Positions 25,149-34,919 of a stretch of 64,000 nucleotides of DNA are shown here, piece after piece. A program made the translations under genes and the position numbers. The notes beneath the pieces are model-generated. The model searched no databases. It was not told the origin of the DNA and saw only the letters and a program-made list of their open reading frames with translations. Numbering within the stretch: position 1 is the first letter of the stretch; each line of letters begins with the position of its first letter. This DNA is from an uncultured Roseateles sp. (GTDB taxonomy: Bacteria > Pseudomonadota > Gammaproteobacteria > Burkholderiales > Burkholderiaceae_C), in assembly GCF_945956965.1 (NCBI RefSeq), contig NZ_CAMFJS010000011.1:62001-126000 (forward strand), written 5' to 3'.

Positions 25149-25238
25149 GTGCGCTGGCTAGGCGGGCGGCGCGCAGGAACCGGAGCGACCTGGATGGTCG
25201 TGAGGATTCCGAGCACCGCCCAACGACGCCAGCGCGCC
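25149..25238. repeat. About 90-base imperfect palindrome between ahcY and tlyA
   Basis: Nested inverted repeats share one axis: GTGCGCTGGC with GCCAGCGCGC outside, then GGCGG/CCGCC, GGAA/TTCC, and CGACC-TGGAT-GGTCG in the centre. Folded as RNA this is one long interrupted hairpin. It resembles an intergenic repeat of REP/BIME type; no second copy was noticed in this window. Confidence 0.55.
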
Positions 25239-25251
25239 GCGCAGTAGCCTC

Positions 25252-26685
<1,434 letters not shown>

Positions 26686-26821
26686 GGCGAGCGAGCTCCT
26701 TCAGGGTTTGAAGCCGCTGTCGCTTGATGCAGGGGAGGTGTGAGCCGCTGGCACTTGGCTTGCTCGTCAACTTACACAAGCAGCTCCGCCTTGGACGCAC
26801 GATCACCCACAAAAAAACAGC

Positions 26822-26942
26822 AGCGGGTGAGCGCGGTTGCAATGAATCGGCACAAGAGCTGTTTCGGCTGGAAACGGCGGTGCAAGATTCGATCCCGAGC
26901 CTGGCCGCATGTTTGGCATGCGGTTGCAACGCTCCTCGGAAT
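26822..26942 (-). ncRNA. SAH riboswitch upstream of ahcY
   Basis: On the minus strand the leader reads CCGAGGAGCGTTGCAACC, a hairpin, CCAGGCTCGGG, a variable arm, then TTGCAACCGCGCTCACCC. These are the three conserved blocks of the S-adenosylhomocysteine riboswitch (known family, Rfam SAH_riboswitch; typical upstream of ahcY in beta-proteobacteria). CCGAG pairs with CTCGG, and GAGCG with CGCTC, as the pseudoknotted structure needs. A T7 run (plus-strand A7 at 26812-26818) and the complement pair CACCC/GGGTG follow and may form the switch. It is expected to turn ahcY on when SAH is high. Confidence 0.93.
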
Positions 26943-27015
26943 GCCGTGATTCTAGTCGCATTGCCGCGCTTGGTCGCAGGAACAGCGCGTGAATTGAAGA
27001 CAATCTCGACCCATC

Positions 27016-27816
27016 ATGCTTGCACTTTCTTCCTGCCCTCCCGCCCGTTTGCGCCCGCTCGTCGGCGTGCTCACTGATATCGACGACACCTTGACGGCCG
27101 ATGGCGCCATTGCCCCCGCTGCGCTGCAAGCCCTGTTTGATCTGCATGCCGCGGGTGTGCCCGTCATTGCCATCACGGGCCGCCCGGCGGGCTGGAGCGA
27201 GCCCTTCGCGCTGGCCTGGCCGGTGAAAGCCATCGTGGCCGAAAACGGCGCGGTGATGCTCCGCCGCGCGGCCGATGGCCGCTTGCAGCGCGACTTCACC
27301 CAGGACTCTGCGACGCGGGCTGAAAATTTTGAGCGCCTGCAGCGCTGCGCGGCTGAGGTGTTGCTGCGCGTGCCGGGCTGCCAACTGGCCAGCGACAGCG
27401 CCGGCCGCCTGACCGATATCGCAGTCGATCACAGCGAGCATGCGCATCTGGCGCCGTCGCAGATTGAGGCCGTCTGCGCCGTGATGCGTGAGCATGGCTT
27501 GCAGGCCACGGTCAGCTCTATCCATATCAATGGCTGGATAGGCGCGCACAATAAATGGACGGCGGCCCAGTGGGCCGTGCCCGAACTGACCGGCAGGCCC
27601 TTTTTGGCCGAGGACTGGTTGTATGTGGGTGACTCCAGCAACGACCAGATCATGTTCGCCCATATGCCCCACAGCGTGGGCGTGGCCAATATCGCCCGCT
27701 TTGTGCCGCAGCTGCAAAGCCTGCCGGACTTTGTCACCGAAGCCGAGCGCGGTGAGGGCTTTGCCGAGCTGGCCCGGGCGGTGTTGCAGGCGAAGCGCGA
27801 TTGCCCTACAGATTGA
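27016..27816 (+). CDS. HAD-superfamily phosphatase, Cof/HAD-IIB type
   Basis: A 266-residue cytosolic hydrolase with the four HAD motifs: DIDDTLT (nucleophile and acid Asp), VIAITGRPAG (Thr), a Lys in the cap-following segment, and LYVGDSSNDQIMF (metal-binding Asp pair). The C2-type cap between motifs II and III is HAD-IIB-like, as in sugar phosphatases (Cof, mannosyl-3-phosphoglycerate phosphatase). The substrate is unknown. It is divergent from ahcY, and its promoter must lie within the region that also encodes the riboswitch. Confidence 0.82.
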   Translation: MLALSSCPPARLRPLVGVLTDIDDTLTADGAIAPAALQALFDLHAAGVPVIAITGRPAGWSEPFALAWPVKAIVAENGAVMLRRAADGRLQRDFTQDSATRAENFERLQRCAAEVLLRVPGCQLASDSAGRLTDIAVDHSEHAHLAPSQIEAVCAVMREHGLQATVSSIHINGWIGAHNKWTAAQWAVPELTGRPFLAEDWLYVGDSSNDQIMFAHMPHSVGVANIARFVPQLQSLPDFVTEAERGEGFAELARAVLQAKRDCPTD

Positions 27817-27879
27817 AGCGCGGCTGCCGATAGCTCTGGCACGTGTACGAGGCTCCGTCGGGCCCGGGGGATGTGGCGC

Positions 27880-28848
27880 ATGACTGAAACCACCCAACTT
27901 GAGGCCAAGGTCTTGTTGCTGGAGCATGACTCGGCCCAGTACCAAGCCTTGAGCGACTTCTGTCTGTCGGTGGGCCTGCTGGCCTTGCCGCGTTCGGCCG
28001 TGGATGCCCTGGCCACCTTGGCGCAACACAAAGATCTGGGCGGCGTGCTGCTGGCCGAGGATCTGCCTTGTGAAGAGGGTAGCGACGCCATGCAACTGGC
28101 CCGCGCCATTCACAAGCTGCGACCCGAGTTACCGATTTTTCTGCGCCGTTGCAGCGAGCGCCCCTTGACGCCCGAGGAGCAAAACCGCATCCGCCACAGC
28201 TGGGCCACCGGCGATCTGGCGCAGCTGCAAGCCGCGGTTGAGCACAATATTTTCAGCCTGCGCTACCCCACGCGCTTGGTCCAGGGCGTGGTCAATCTAA
28301 CCTGCCAGGCTTTGGGCGCCATGTTCCCCTTTGCCCGTGTGGAGGCCGAGTCGCCCTATGTGGTGCATGACCGCATCATTCACGGCGAGGTGTCCACCTT
28401 GATCGCGATTGAGAGCACCTGGTGCCGCGGCTACATGATGCTGCAGACGGAAGAGCGTGCGCTGCGGCAGGGCTTGATCCAGGGTTTCAGCTATGAGGGC
28501 ATTGGTGGTGATCTGAACTTCCGCGAGCTCAACAATATGCTGGGCGAGACCACCAATTTGATCTGGGGCGCCTTCAAGAACCGCTACATCCCGCCCAAGG
28601 CCTTCACCAATCAGCAGACCCAGGTGCCCATCGTCATCAACCATGAGCACAAATACATCTCCTTCGGTTCGCAAGACCCGCAGCTGTGCATTCGCTACCA
28701 GCTCTCGGACCCGGCGCGGCCGGGCTTGCCGCCCTTGATGATCGTGCAGCGCTTCATCTTCAATCTGCACTGGTCGCCCGACGAATTCGCTGAATTCGAC
28801 AGCAATCCACCGGAAGTCGGTCCCACCGGCGAGTTGGAACTATTCTGA
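27880..28848 (+). CDS. Degenerate receiver fused to a CheX-like phosphatase domain
   Basis: A 322-residue cytosolic protein. Residues 10-115 resemble a receiver domain (KVLLLEHDSAQYQAL), but the usual phosphoacceptor position reads VLLAEDLP, with Ala where Asp is expected, and the Thr and Lys are not evident. It is probably a pseudo-receiver. Residues 125-320 resemble CheX/CheC-type CheY-P phosphatases, with the ExxN catalytic signature in FRELNNMLGE. It is followed, 70 bases on, by a single-domain CheY-like gene, its likely substrate. ATG 27880 is preferred over 27871 because of the GGGGGA site 9 bases before it. Confidence 0.72.
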   Translation: MTETTQLEAKVLLLEHDSAQYQALSDFCLSVGLLALPRSAVDALATLAQHKDLGGVLLAEDLPCEEGSDAMQLARAIHKLRPELPIFLRRCSERPLTPEEQNRIRHSWATGDLAQLQAAVEHNIFSLRYPTRLVQGVVNLTCQALGAMFPFARVEAESPYVVHDRIIHGEVSTLIAIESTWCRGYMMLQTEERALRQGLIQGFSYEGIGGDLNFRELNNMLGETTNLIWGAFKNRYIPPKAFTNQQTQVPIVINHEHKYISFGSQDPQLCIRYQLSDPARPGLPPLMIVQRFIFNLHWSPDEFAEFDSNPPEVGPTGELELF

Positions 28849-28918
28849 TCCGCAAGAACGTGATTACGATCTAGGCAATGAGTTCACCGCAGTGACGGTG
28901 ACGCGAGGAGTTTTTGAA

Positions 28919-29293
28919 ATGGCAAATGTTCTTGTGGTTGACGATTCCAGCACCATGCGGGAGATCGTTGCCAGCTTTCTGAGCAAGAACGGCTTTGAAG
29001 TGGCCGTGGCCACGGATGGCCGCGACGGGCTTTTCAAACTGCAGAGCGACCCCGCCATCCGGCTGGTGATCAGCGACGTCAATATGCCCAATATGGATGG
29101 CCTGGCGATGGCCGAGCGTATCCGCCAGGACGTCACCGGGCGGGTGGTGCACATCGTCATGCTGACCACCGAAGACAACCCCGCCATGCGTGCGCGCGGC
29201 AAGGCCATCGGCGTGACCGGCTGGATCGTCAAGCCCTTCCGCGGCGATGCCGTGCTGGGGCCCTTCCGCAAGCTATGCGAGGTCCAGGCTTAG
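28919..29293 (+). CDS. CheY-like single-domain response regulator
   Basis: A 124-residue stand-alone receiver: acidic pair LVVDDSSTM, phospho-Asp in VISDVNMPNMDGL, Thr in VMLTTEDNP and Lys in WIVKPFRG. All switch residues of CheY are kept, but no output domain exists, so it must act by protein contact. Start ATG 28919 has GAGGAG 9 bases upstream (the ORF track starts 9 codons early). It pairs with the upstream CheX-like gene. Its last 21 bases overlap the convergent glycosylase gene. Confidence 0.9.
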   Translation: MANVLVVDDSSTMREIVASFLSKNGFEVAVATDGRDGLFKLQSDPAIRLVISDVNMPNMDGLAMAERIRQDVTGRVVHIVMLTTEDNPAMRARGKAIGVTGWIVKPFRGDAVLGPFRKLCEVQA

Positions 29294-30379
29294 GAATAAG
29301 CGCAGGCGTTCGGTCTCGCGCTGCAGGGCCGTCTCAAAAGCCGGATCGCTCGGTGCGCTGCCGCTCAGGTAGCCGCACTGCAGTTGCAGCTCTCCCGCCA
29401 CCACGTTGGCATTGGCCCAGCCCAGTACCTCGCCGCGCCACAGCATGGGCAGGGCGTAATAGCCCAGCTTGCGCTTGGGCGCGGGTGTGTAGGCCTCAAA
29501 GCGGTAGGCCCAGCCCCAGAAGAGTTCAAAGCGCAGGCGATCCCAGACGATGGGGTCAAAGGGCGCCAGGAAGCGCAACTCCTCATCAAGCTGCCAGCGC
29601 CGGCTGCGCGGGTCTTCATCTTCCGGCCAAAACCAGGTGTGACCCGCCACCTGGGTGTGAGCGAAGAGCTTCTTGGCCTGGGCCTGCACGCGCTTGACCT
29701 CGGCCTGCAGCTGCGGCGCCCCGTAACGGCTCATGCTGCACAGCTGCCCCAGGCTGCGCGCCGGCAGTGGGGCGTACTTCTGCAGCACCAGCCGCACCAG
29801 GGCCTCGGCCTTTTGCTGCGGGCTGCTGCTCTCGTCCGCTTCGTGCTGCACCGTTTCGTAAATACGCTGGCCCTGCTCGCGGCGCTTGACGCGCAGCAGG
29901 CCGCGGTAATGCATGCTGTCCAGCAAATGGGTGATGGCATTGCTGCTGCCGCCCCAGGCATTGCGGGTCTGGCCGAGTTGGAACTCGGCCTGCACCTCGC
30001 GCGGGTGCGTGGCGCCTCGGCCGTGCACAAAAGCCTGCACTGCTTGCGCCTGTGCCTGGGTCTTGGCATCCCAGCTGCGCCGCGCCACGCGGGGATGCAG
30101 CAGGGCCAGATGCTCACGCGGCACAAAGCCGTAGTTGACGAAGCAGTCCTCTTCCACGCCTAAGCGGGCGTAGCGCTGCTCCAGCTCGCCGGCGCGATAG
30201 TCTTTGACCCGCAGCCTCAGGGTCAGGTCTTGCGCTCGTGCTGGCGCGCGTATCGGGTCGGCCTGCACAAAGCCCAGGCGCTTGATGGCGGCGGGCAAGG
30301 TGGTCGGTTTGAACAGGCTGCGCGCGATGGCGTAGCGGCGCAAATCTTCAAGGCTGGGCTCGGTGGGCTTGCGGCTCAT
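29273..30379 (-). CDS. YcaQ/AlkX-type winged-helix DNA glycosylase
   Basis: The HTH_42 family unhooks interstrand DNA crosslinks and removes bulky alkylated bases. A 368-residue protein: LGFVQADPIRAPARAQ (the catalytic Q-x-D position of the YcaQ/AlkX subgroup), three tandem winged-helix elements, and a beta-barrel closing domain (EELRFLAPFDPIVWDRLRFELFW, then KLGYYALPMLW). It overlaps the diguanylate cyclase gene by 4 bases (ATGA-type) and so is translated with it. Activity is inferred from family. Confidence 0.8.
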   Translation of the reverse strand: MSRKPTEPSLEDLRRYAIARSLFKPTTLPAAIKRLGFVQADPIRAPARAQDLTLRLRVKDYRAGELEQRYARLGVEEDCFVNYGFVPREHLALLHPRVARRSWDAKTQAQAQAVQAFVHGRGATHPREVQAEFQLGQTRNAWGGSSNAITHLLDSMHYRGLLRVKRREQGQRIYETVQHEADESSSPQQKAEALVRLVLQKYAPLPARSLGQLCSMSRYGAPQLQAEVKRVQAQAKKLFAHTQVAGHTWFWPEDEDPRSRRWQLDEELRFLAPFDPIVWDRLRFELFWGWAYRFEAYTPAPKRKLGYYALPMLWRGEVLGWANANVVAGELQLQCGYLSGSAPSDPAFETALQRETERLRLFLSLDLA

Positions 30380-31443
30380 GGCTCGCGGGCTGGGGGCTGT
30401 GGCGGGCCCGATTCTGCCGCTGAGCTAGGCGCGGCGCGGCCGGCGGAGCGCTGCTCGCGCGTGTCCATCTGCATCTCGAAGCTGAAAAAACAGTTGCGCC
30501 CGCGTGACTTGGCGGCATACAAGGCTTCGTCGGCGCGCCGCACCAGGCCTTCGACCGAGGTGCTGGCGTCAGGGATGCAGGTGGTGATGCCGCCCGACAT
30601 GGTCAGGTGAGCGGCGACGGCGGATCGCGGGTGGGGCAGGGCCGTCACTTCCAGCGTACGCATCAGCGCGCGCGCAAACGTCATGGCGCCGGAGCGCGGC
30701 GTGCAGGGCAGGATGAGGGCAAATTCTTCGCCGCCGTAGCGTGCCGGGTAGTCCCGCGGCCGCCGGCACATGCCTTGCAGCAGGGCGCCGGTGCGCTGCA
30801 GGCAGGCGTCGCCCTCGACATGGCCCAGGCTGTCGTTATAGCCCTTGAAGAAGTCGATGTCGCACAGCACCAAGGTCAATGGCTGCTGCTCGCGCTGGGC
30901 GGCAACGATTTCGTGCTGCAAGCGGCTGTCAAAGCCGCGCCGGTTGGGCAGGCCGGTGAGGGCGTCTTCCACGCTGATGCGGGTCAGTTGCTCATTGGCG
31001 TGGCGCAACTCTTCGGACAGTTCGATCAAGCGGCTTTGCATGCGCCGCAGCCGCTGCATGGCCCTCAGCTTGGCCTGTAGCACGGTGCTGGACACCGGTT
31101 TGATGAGGTAGTCATCGCCGCCCGATTCAATCGCTTGCCAAATGCTGTGGTCTTGCGTGACCGAGGACAGAAAGATGATGGGCGTCCAGCCGCCGGCTTC
31201 GGTCGCGCGCATCTGGCTGGCGACCCAATAGCCGTCATGGCCGGGCATTTCCACATCCAGCAGCACGAGGTCGGGTTGGTGTTGTTGGAAGCGAGCCAGG
31301 GCACTCTCACCTGAGTCCGCCTGCACAACGAGGTGGCCGGCTTCCCGCAATTGCTGGCTCAGCACAAAACGCGTGGCCGCCTGGTCATCGACGACCAAGA
31401 TGTTCAGCGGCGGCAGGGCAGTGGGCATCAAGGGCAGCTGCAT
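30376..31443 (-). CDS. Receiver-GGDEF diguanylate cyclase (PleD/WspR-like)
   Basis: Makes c-di-GMP from two GTP. A 355-residue protein with an N-terminal receiver (ILVVDDQAATRFVL; phospho-Asp in LVLLDVEMPGHDGYW; Lys in DYLIKPVSS), a coiled-coil linker, then GGDEF with DALTGLPNRRGFDS, the active site RYGGEEFALIL, and the product-inhibition I-site RPRD exactly five residues before it. Both catalysis and feedback inhibition should be intact. Ends in a Pro/Ala/Ser tail. In a chromosome region that also holds a c-di-GMP riboswitch this is a plausible source of its ligand, though cells usually have many such cyclases. Confidence 0.93.
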   Translation of the reverse strand: MQLPLMPTALPPLNILVVDDQAATRFVLSQQLREAGHLVVQADSGESALARFQQHQPDLVLLDVEMPGHDGYWVASQMRATEAGGWTPIIFLSSVTQDHSIWQAIESGGDDYLIKPVSSTVLQAKLRAMQRLRRMQSRLIELSEELRHANEQLTRISVEDALTGLPNRRGFDSRLQHEIVAAQREQQPLTLVLCDIDFFKGYNDSLGHVEGDACLQRTGALLQGMCRRPRDYPARYGGEEFALILPCTPRSGAMTFARALMRTLEVTALPHPRSAVAAHLTMSGGITTCIPDASTSVEGLVRRADEALYAAKSRGRNCFFSFEMQMDTREQRSAGRAAPSSAAESGPPQPPAREP

Positions 31444-31582
31444 GACGATCCTGCGGTGAGCGAGCGTAAGCGAGGGCGGGGCGCACGGGAGCGGTGCTCA
31501 ACGATTATGTGCCGCATGGCGCGGGTGGATCTACGTAGTGACCCTGTCTATGCGGCAGGGTGGGGGCTGCCATTCGGCCATG

Positions 31583-31611
31583 AAAAAAGGCGACCCTGTG
31601 GAGGGTCGCCT
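31583..31611 (-). terminator. Rho-independent terminator downstream of metK
   Basis: Minus strand GGCGACCCT-CCAC-AGGGTCGCC-TTTTTT: a nine-base perfect stem and six T residues, about 85 bases past the metK stop. Confidence 0.92.
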
Positions 31612-31693
31612 CGTCAGTCTTTTGGTTTACGCCCACATCCGCTACGCGGATATGAGCGGCGCCCGCGAACGTTCAAGCCGCTTCGCGGTGGTC

Positions 31694-32878
31694 TTACAGG
31701 CCAGCGGCTGCGCGCAGCGCTGCCGCCTTATCCGTTCTCTCCCAAGTGAACTCAGGCTCTTCGCGGCCGAAGTGGCCGTAGGCGGCGGTCTTGCTGTAGA
31801 TCGGGCGCAGCAGGTCCAGCATCTGGATGATGCCCTTGGGGCGCAGGTCGAAGTGCTCGTTCACCAGGGCGGCGATCTTGTCGTCGCTGATGACGCCGGT
31901 GCCTTCGGTGTAGACCGTGACATTCATCGGGCGGGCCACGCCGATGGCGTAGGCCACCTGGATCTGGCACTGGCGTGCCAGGCCGGCGGCGACGATGTTC
32001 TTGGCCACATAGCGGGCGGCGTAGGCGGCAGAGCGGTCCACCTTTGTTGGGTCCTTGCCGCTGAAGGCGCCGCCGCCGTGCGGGCAGGCGCCGCCGTAGG
32101 TGTCGACGATGATCTTGCGGCCGGTCAGGCCGCAATCACCCTGCGGGCCGCCGATGACGAAGCGGCCGGTGGGGTTGATCAGGTATTTGGTGTCCTCGGT
32201 CAGCCATTCCTTGGGCAGCACCGGCTTGATGATCTCTTCGCGGATGGCTTCGTAGAACTCGGGCTTCATCTTGTCGCCCAGGCTCATCTCAGGCGCATGC
32301 TGGGTGGACAGGACCACCGTGTCGATGCTGTGCGGCTTGCCGTTGACGTAGCGCAGCGTGACCTGGCTCTTGGCGTCCGGGCGCAGGAAGGGCAGGCGGC
32401 CGTCTTTGCGCAGCTGGGCCTGGCGCTCCACCAGACGGTGGGCGTAGTAGATCGGCGCGGGCATCAGCTCGGGCGTTTCATCGCAGGCATAGCCGAACAT
32501 CAGGCCTTGGTCGCCGGCGCCGGTGTTGAGGTGGTCGTCAGACGCATGGTCAACGCCTTGGGCGATGTCATTGCTCTGCTTGTCATAGGCCACCAGCACG
32601 GCGCAGCCCTTGTAGTCGATGCCGTATTCGGTGTTGTCGTAACCGATGCGCTTGATGGTGTCGCGCGCCACCTGGATGTAGTCCACATGGGCGTTGGTGG
32701 TGATTTCACCGGCCAGCACCACCAAGCCGGTGTTGCACAGGGTTTCAGCCGCGACGCGGGAAAGCGGGTCTTGGGTGAAGATTGCGTCGAGAATCGCGTC
32801 CGAGATCTGATCCGCGACCTTGTCGGGGTGACCTTCGGAAACCGATTCAGACGTAAAAAGAAAATCGTTGTTCGCCAC
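31694..32878 (-). CDS. metK: S-adenosylmethionine synthetase
   Basis: Joins methionine and ATP to SAM. A 394-residue three-domain protein: [21 protein letters not shown] (ATP/methionine loop), [13 protein letters not shown] (signature 1), [16 protein letters not shown] and [16 protein letters not shown] (signature 2). The start is GTG with AGGAG 7 bases upstream; the GTG may moderate translation. It is divergent from the lipid A acyltransferase genes across about 190 bases. No known SAM riboswitch pattern was recognised in that leader. Confidence 0.97.
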   Translation of the reverse strand: MANNDFLFTSESVSEGHPDKVADQISDAILDAIFTQDPLSRVAAETLCNTGLVVLAGEITTNAHVDYIQVARDTIKRIGYDNTEYGIDYKGCAVLVAYDKQSNDIAQGVDHASDDHLNTGAGDQGLMFGYACDETPELMPAPIYYAHRLVERQAQLRKDGRLPFLRPDAKSQVTLRYVNGKPHSIDTVVLSTQHAPEMSLGDKMKPEFYEAIREEIIKPVLPKEWLTEDTKYLINPTGRFVIGGPQGDCGLTGRKIIVDTYGGACPHGGGAFSGKDPTKVDRSAAYAARYVAKNIVAAGLARQCQIQVAYAIGVARPMNVTVYTEGTGVISDDKIAALVNEHFDLRPKGIIQMLDLLRPIYSKTAAYGHFGREEPEFTWERTDKAAALRAAAGL

Positions 32879-33071
32879 TTTTACACTCCTAATATTTCAA
32901 CAGTTCATCGGCGTTGCCGTGCTGTCGGGAGACGCGGCGAACGCTTTAGCAGCATTTGTTGAGCAGCATCGCTGCCCGGCGGAAATCTGATCTTGGAATA
33001 AGCCCAGGAAAAAACATCCGCATCGCCCCGCAAGTAGTCCAATAACTCGGCGATGGGACAATTATAGAAAT

Positions 33072-33971
33072 ATGTTTCTGCTGTTTCGACTACTCGCCAA
33101 ATTACCCCTGCGCTGGCTGCATGCCTTTGGTGCGATTGCCGGCTGGCTGACCTATTGGGCTTCGCCCACTTACCGGCGCCGCTTCCAGGCCAATGTGCGT
33201 GTGGCCGGCCTGACTTGGGCGGCGGCGCGCGGCGGCATTGCCCATGCCGGGCGCATGATTGTGGAGACCCCTTGGTTGTGGATGCGCCCACCGAGCCAGC
33301 CCCTGGGCGATGTGGTCCAGTGGCAAGGCGCGGAACTGGTCGAGGCCGCCATGAGCCAGGGTAAGGGCCTGATGGTGCTCACGCCGCATCTGGGCTGTTT
33401 TGAGATCTGCGCGCAGGCCATGGCTGAGCGCTTTGGCGCCCAGTCGCCGCTGACCGTGCTGTTTCGCCCGGCCCGCCAGGCCTGGCTGCGCGAAGTTGTG
33501 GATGCCTCGCGCGAGCGTCCTTGCTTGAACACCGCGCCCGCCAACTTGGCGGGTGTGCGGCAAATGCTGCGCGCGCTGCGTCAGGGCCACATCATCGGTT
33601 TGTTGCCCGACCAGGTGCCGCCACAAGGCCTGGGCGTTTGGGCGCCCTTCTTCGGCGAGCCAGCCTACACCATGACCATGGCGGGCAAGCTGCTGCAACA
33701 AACCGGCGCGGCGTCCTTGCTGATGTGGGGCGAGCGCTTGCCCCATGGGCGCGGTTTTGTGGTCCATGTGCGGCCCGGGCCGGTGATTGCGGCGGAGGCC
33801 TCTCCGGAGGCGGCTGCCGCCACCATCAACCAAGCCATGGAAGAATTGATTCGTCTGGCGCCCGAGCAGTATCTCTGGGGCTATCACCGCTACAAGCAGC
33901 CGCGCGGTCTGGACATCGGCGTGGCGCCGGTGGCCGGCAGCACGGGCTCAAATAAGAACAAGGAAAGCTAA
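33072..33971 (+). CDS. lpxL: Lipid A biosynthesis lauroyl/acyl transferase (LpxL/HtrB family)
   Basis: Adds a secondary acyl chain to Kdo-lipid A at the cytoplasmic face of the inner membrane. A 299-residue protein: N-terminal membrane anchor (FLLFRLLAKLPLRWLHAFGAIAGWLTYW), catalytic H-x4-E in LTPHLGCFEICAQ, and LLPDQVPPQGLGVWAPFFGEPA plus the closing EQYLWGYHRYKQP signature. A second member follows after only 4 bases, so the two make a pair installing two acyl chains. Divergent from metK. Confidence 0.93.
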   Translation: MFLLFRLLAKLPLRWLHAFGAIAGWLTYWASPTYRRRFQANVRVAGLTWAAARGGIAHAGRMIVETPWLWMRPPSQPLGDVVQWQGAELVEAAMSQGKGLMVLTPHLGCFEICAQAMAERFGAQSPLTVLFRPARQAWLREVVDASRERPCLNTAPANLAGVRQMLRALRQGHIIGLLPDQVPPQGLGVWAPFFGEPAYTMTMAGKLLQQTGAASLLMWGERLPHGRGFVVHVRPGPVIAAEASPEAAAATINQAMEELIRLAPEQYLWGYHRYKQPRGLDIGVAPVAGSTGSNKNKES

Positions 33972-33975
33972 GCGC

Positions 33976-34857
33976 ATGTTGTCGAAATTGGGTGCCTATC
34001 TGCTGATCGGCCTGCTGTGGCTCTTGCACTTTTTGCCCTTGGGCATCCTGGCCGCCTTCGGCCGCGGCCTGGGGGCTTTGCTGTGGGTGTTGGCGGGGCG
34101 GCGGCGCCGCATTGCGCTGCGCAATTTGGAGCTGTGCTTTCCTGAGAAGACCGCAGCCGAGCGCGAACGCCTGGCGCGTGAGCACTTCGGCTGGATGGGG
34201 CGCAGCCTGCTGGAGCGTGGCCTGATCTGGTTTGCCTCGCCCGCCCGGCTGCGCCGCATCTTGCGTGTGAAGGGCGACATCACCTTGTCCGAGCGCGGCT
34301 CGGTGATGTGGTACTTGCCGCACTTTGTGGGCCTGGAATGGGTGGGCCCGGCCATCATGTTGAACCAGAAGGCGCCGGGGGTGGACATCTACCAAAGCCA
34401 GAGCAATCCGGTGTTCGACAAATACCTGCTGATCGGCCGCCAGCGCTTTGGCAAAACCGCGTTTGTGGACCGCAGCGAGGGCTTTCGCCCGGTGATGCGC
34501 TTGATCAAACAGGGCTATTCCTTTTTGAACGCGCCGGACCAAGACTTCGGCATCAAGGACTCTGCTTTTGTGCCTTTCTTCGGGGTCTCGGCCTGCACCT
34601 TGCTGGCGCCGTCCAAGGTGGCACGCAGCATGAAAATGCCGGTGCAGCCGCTGGTGGTGACCATGTTGCCAGGCGGCCAAGGCTATGAGGTTGAGGCCTG
34701 CGAGCCGCCTGCCGGCTACCCCAGCGAGGACCCTTTGGCCGACGCCCACGCCATGAACGCTTGGCTGGAGGAGCGCATCCGCCGCAACCCGGCCCAGTAT
34801 CTGTGGGTGCACCGGCGCTTCAAAACCCGGCCGCAGGGCGAGCCCTCGGTGTACTGA
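33976..34857 (+). CDS. Second lipid A acyltransferase (LpxL/LpxM family)
   Basis: A 293-residue homolog of its upstream neighbour: hydrophobic N-terminus (LGAYLLIGLLWLLHFLPLG), catalytic His/Glu in LPHFVGLEWVGPA, NAPDQDFGIKDSAFVPFFG and PAQYLWVHRRFKTRP. The two proteins differ enough to have different positional or chain-length specificity. Likely translated from the same mRNA, with dapF about 60 bases downstream. Which of the two acts first cannot be told. Confidence 0.92.
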   Translation: MLSKLGAYLLIGLLWLLHFLPLGILAAFGRGLGALLWVLAGRRRRIALRNLELCFPEKTAAERERLAREHFGWMGRSLLERGLIWFASPARLRRILRVKGDITLSERGSVMWYLPHFVGLEWVGPAIMLNQKAPGVDIYQSQSNPVFDKYLLIGRQRFGKTAFVDRSEGFRPVMRLIKQGYSFLNAPDQDFGIKDSAFVPFFGVSACTLLAPSKVARSMKMPVQPLVVTMLPGGQGYEVEACEPPAGYPSEDPLADAHAMNAWLEERIRRNPAQYLWVHRRFKTRPQGEPSVY

Positions 34858-34919
34858 GGTGGGCATCGCTGTGCGTCCTTGCGCCGTGAGCGCCAAACAC
34901 CCAAGGCCATAATCTGCCA

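Noticed and set aside
32879-33071. SAM riboswitch upstream of metK
   Set aside because: A leader of about 190 bases with a small hairpin exists, but no conserved blocks of any SAM riboswitch class were recognised.
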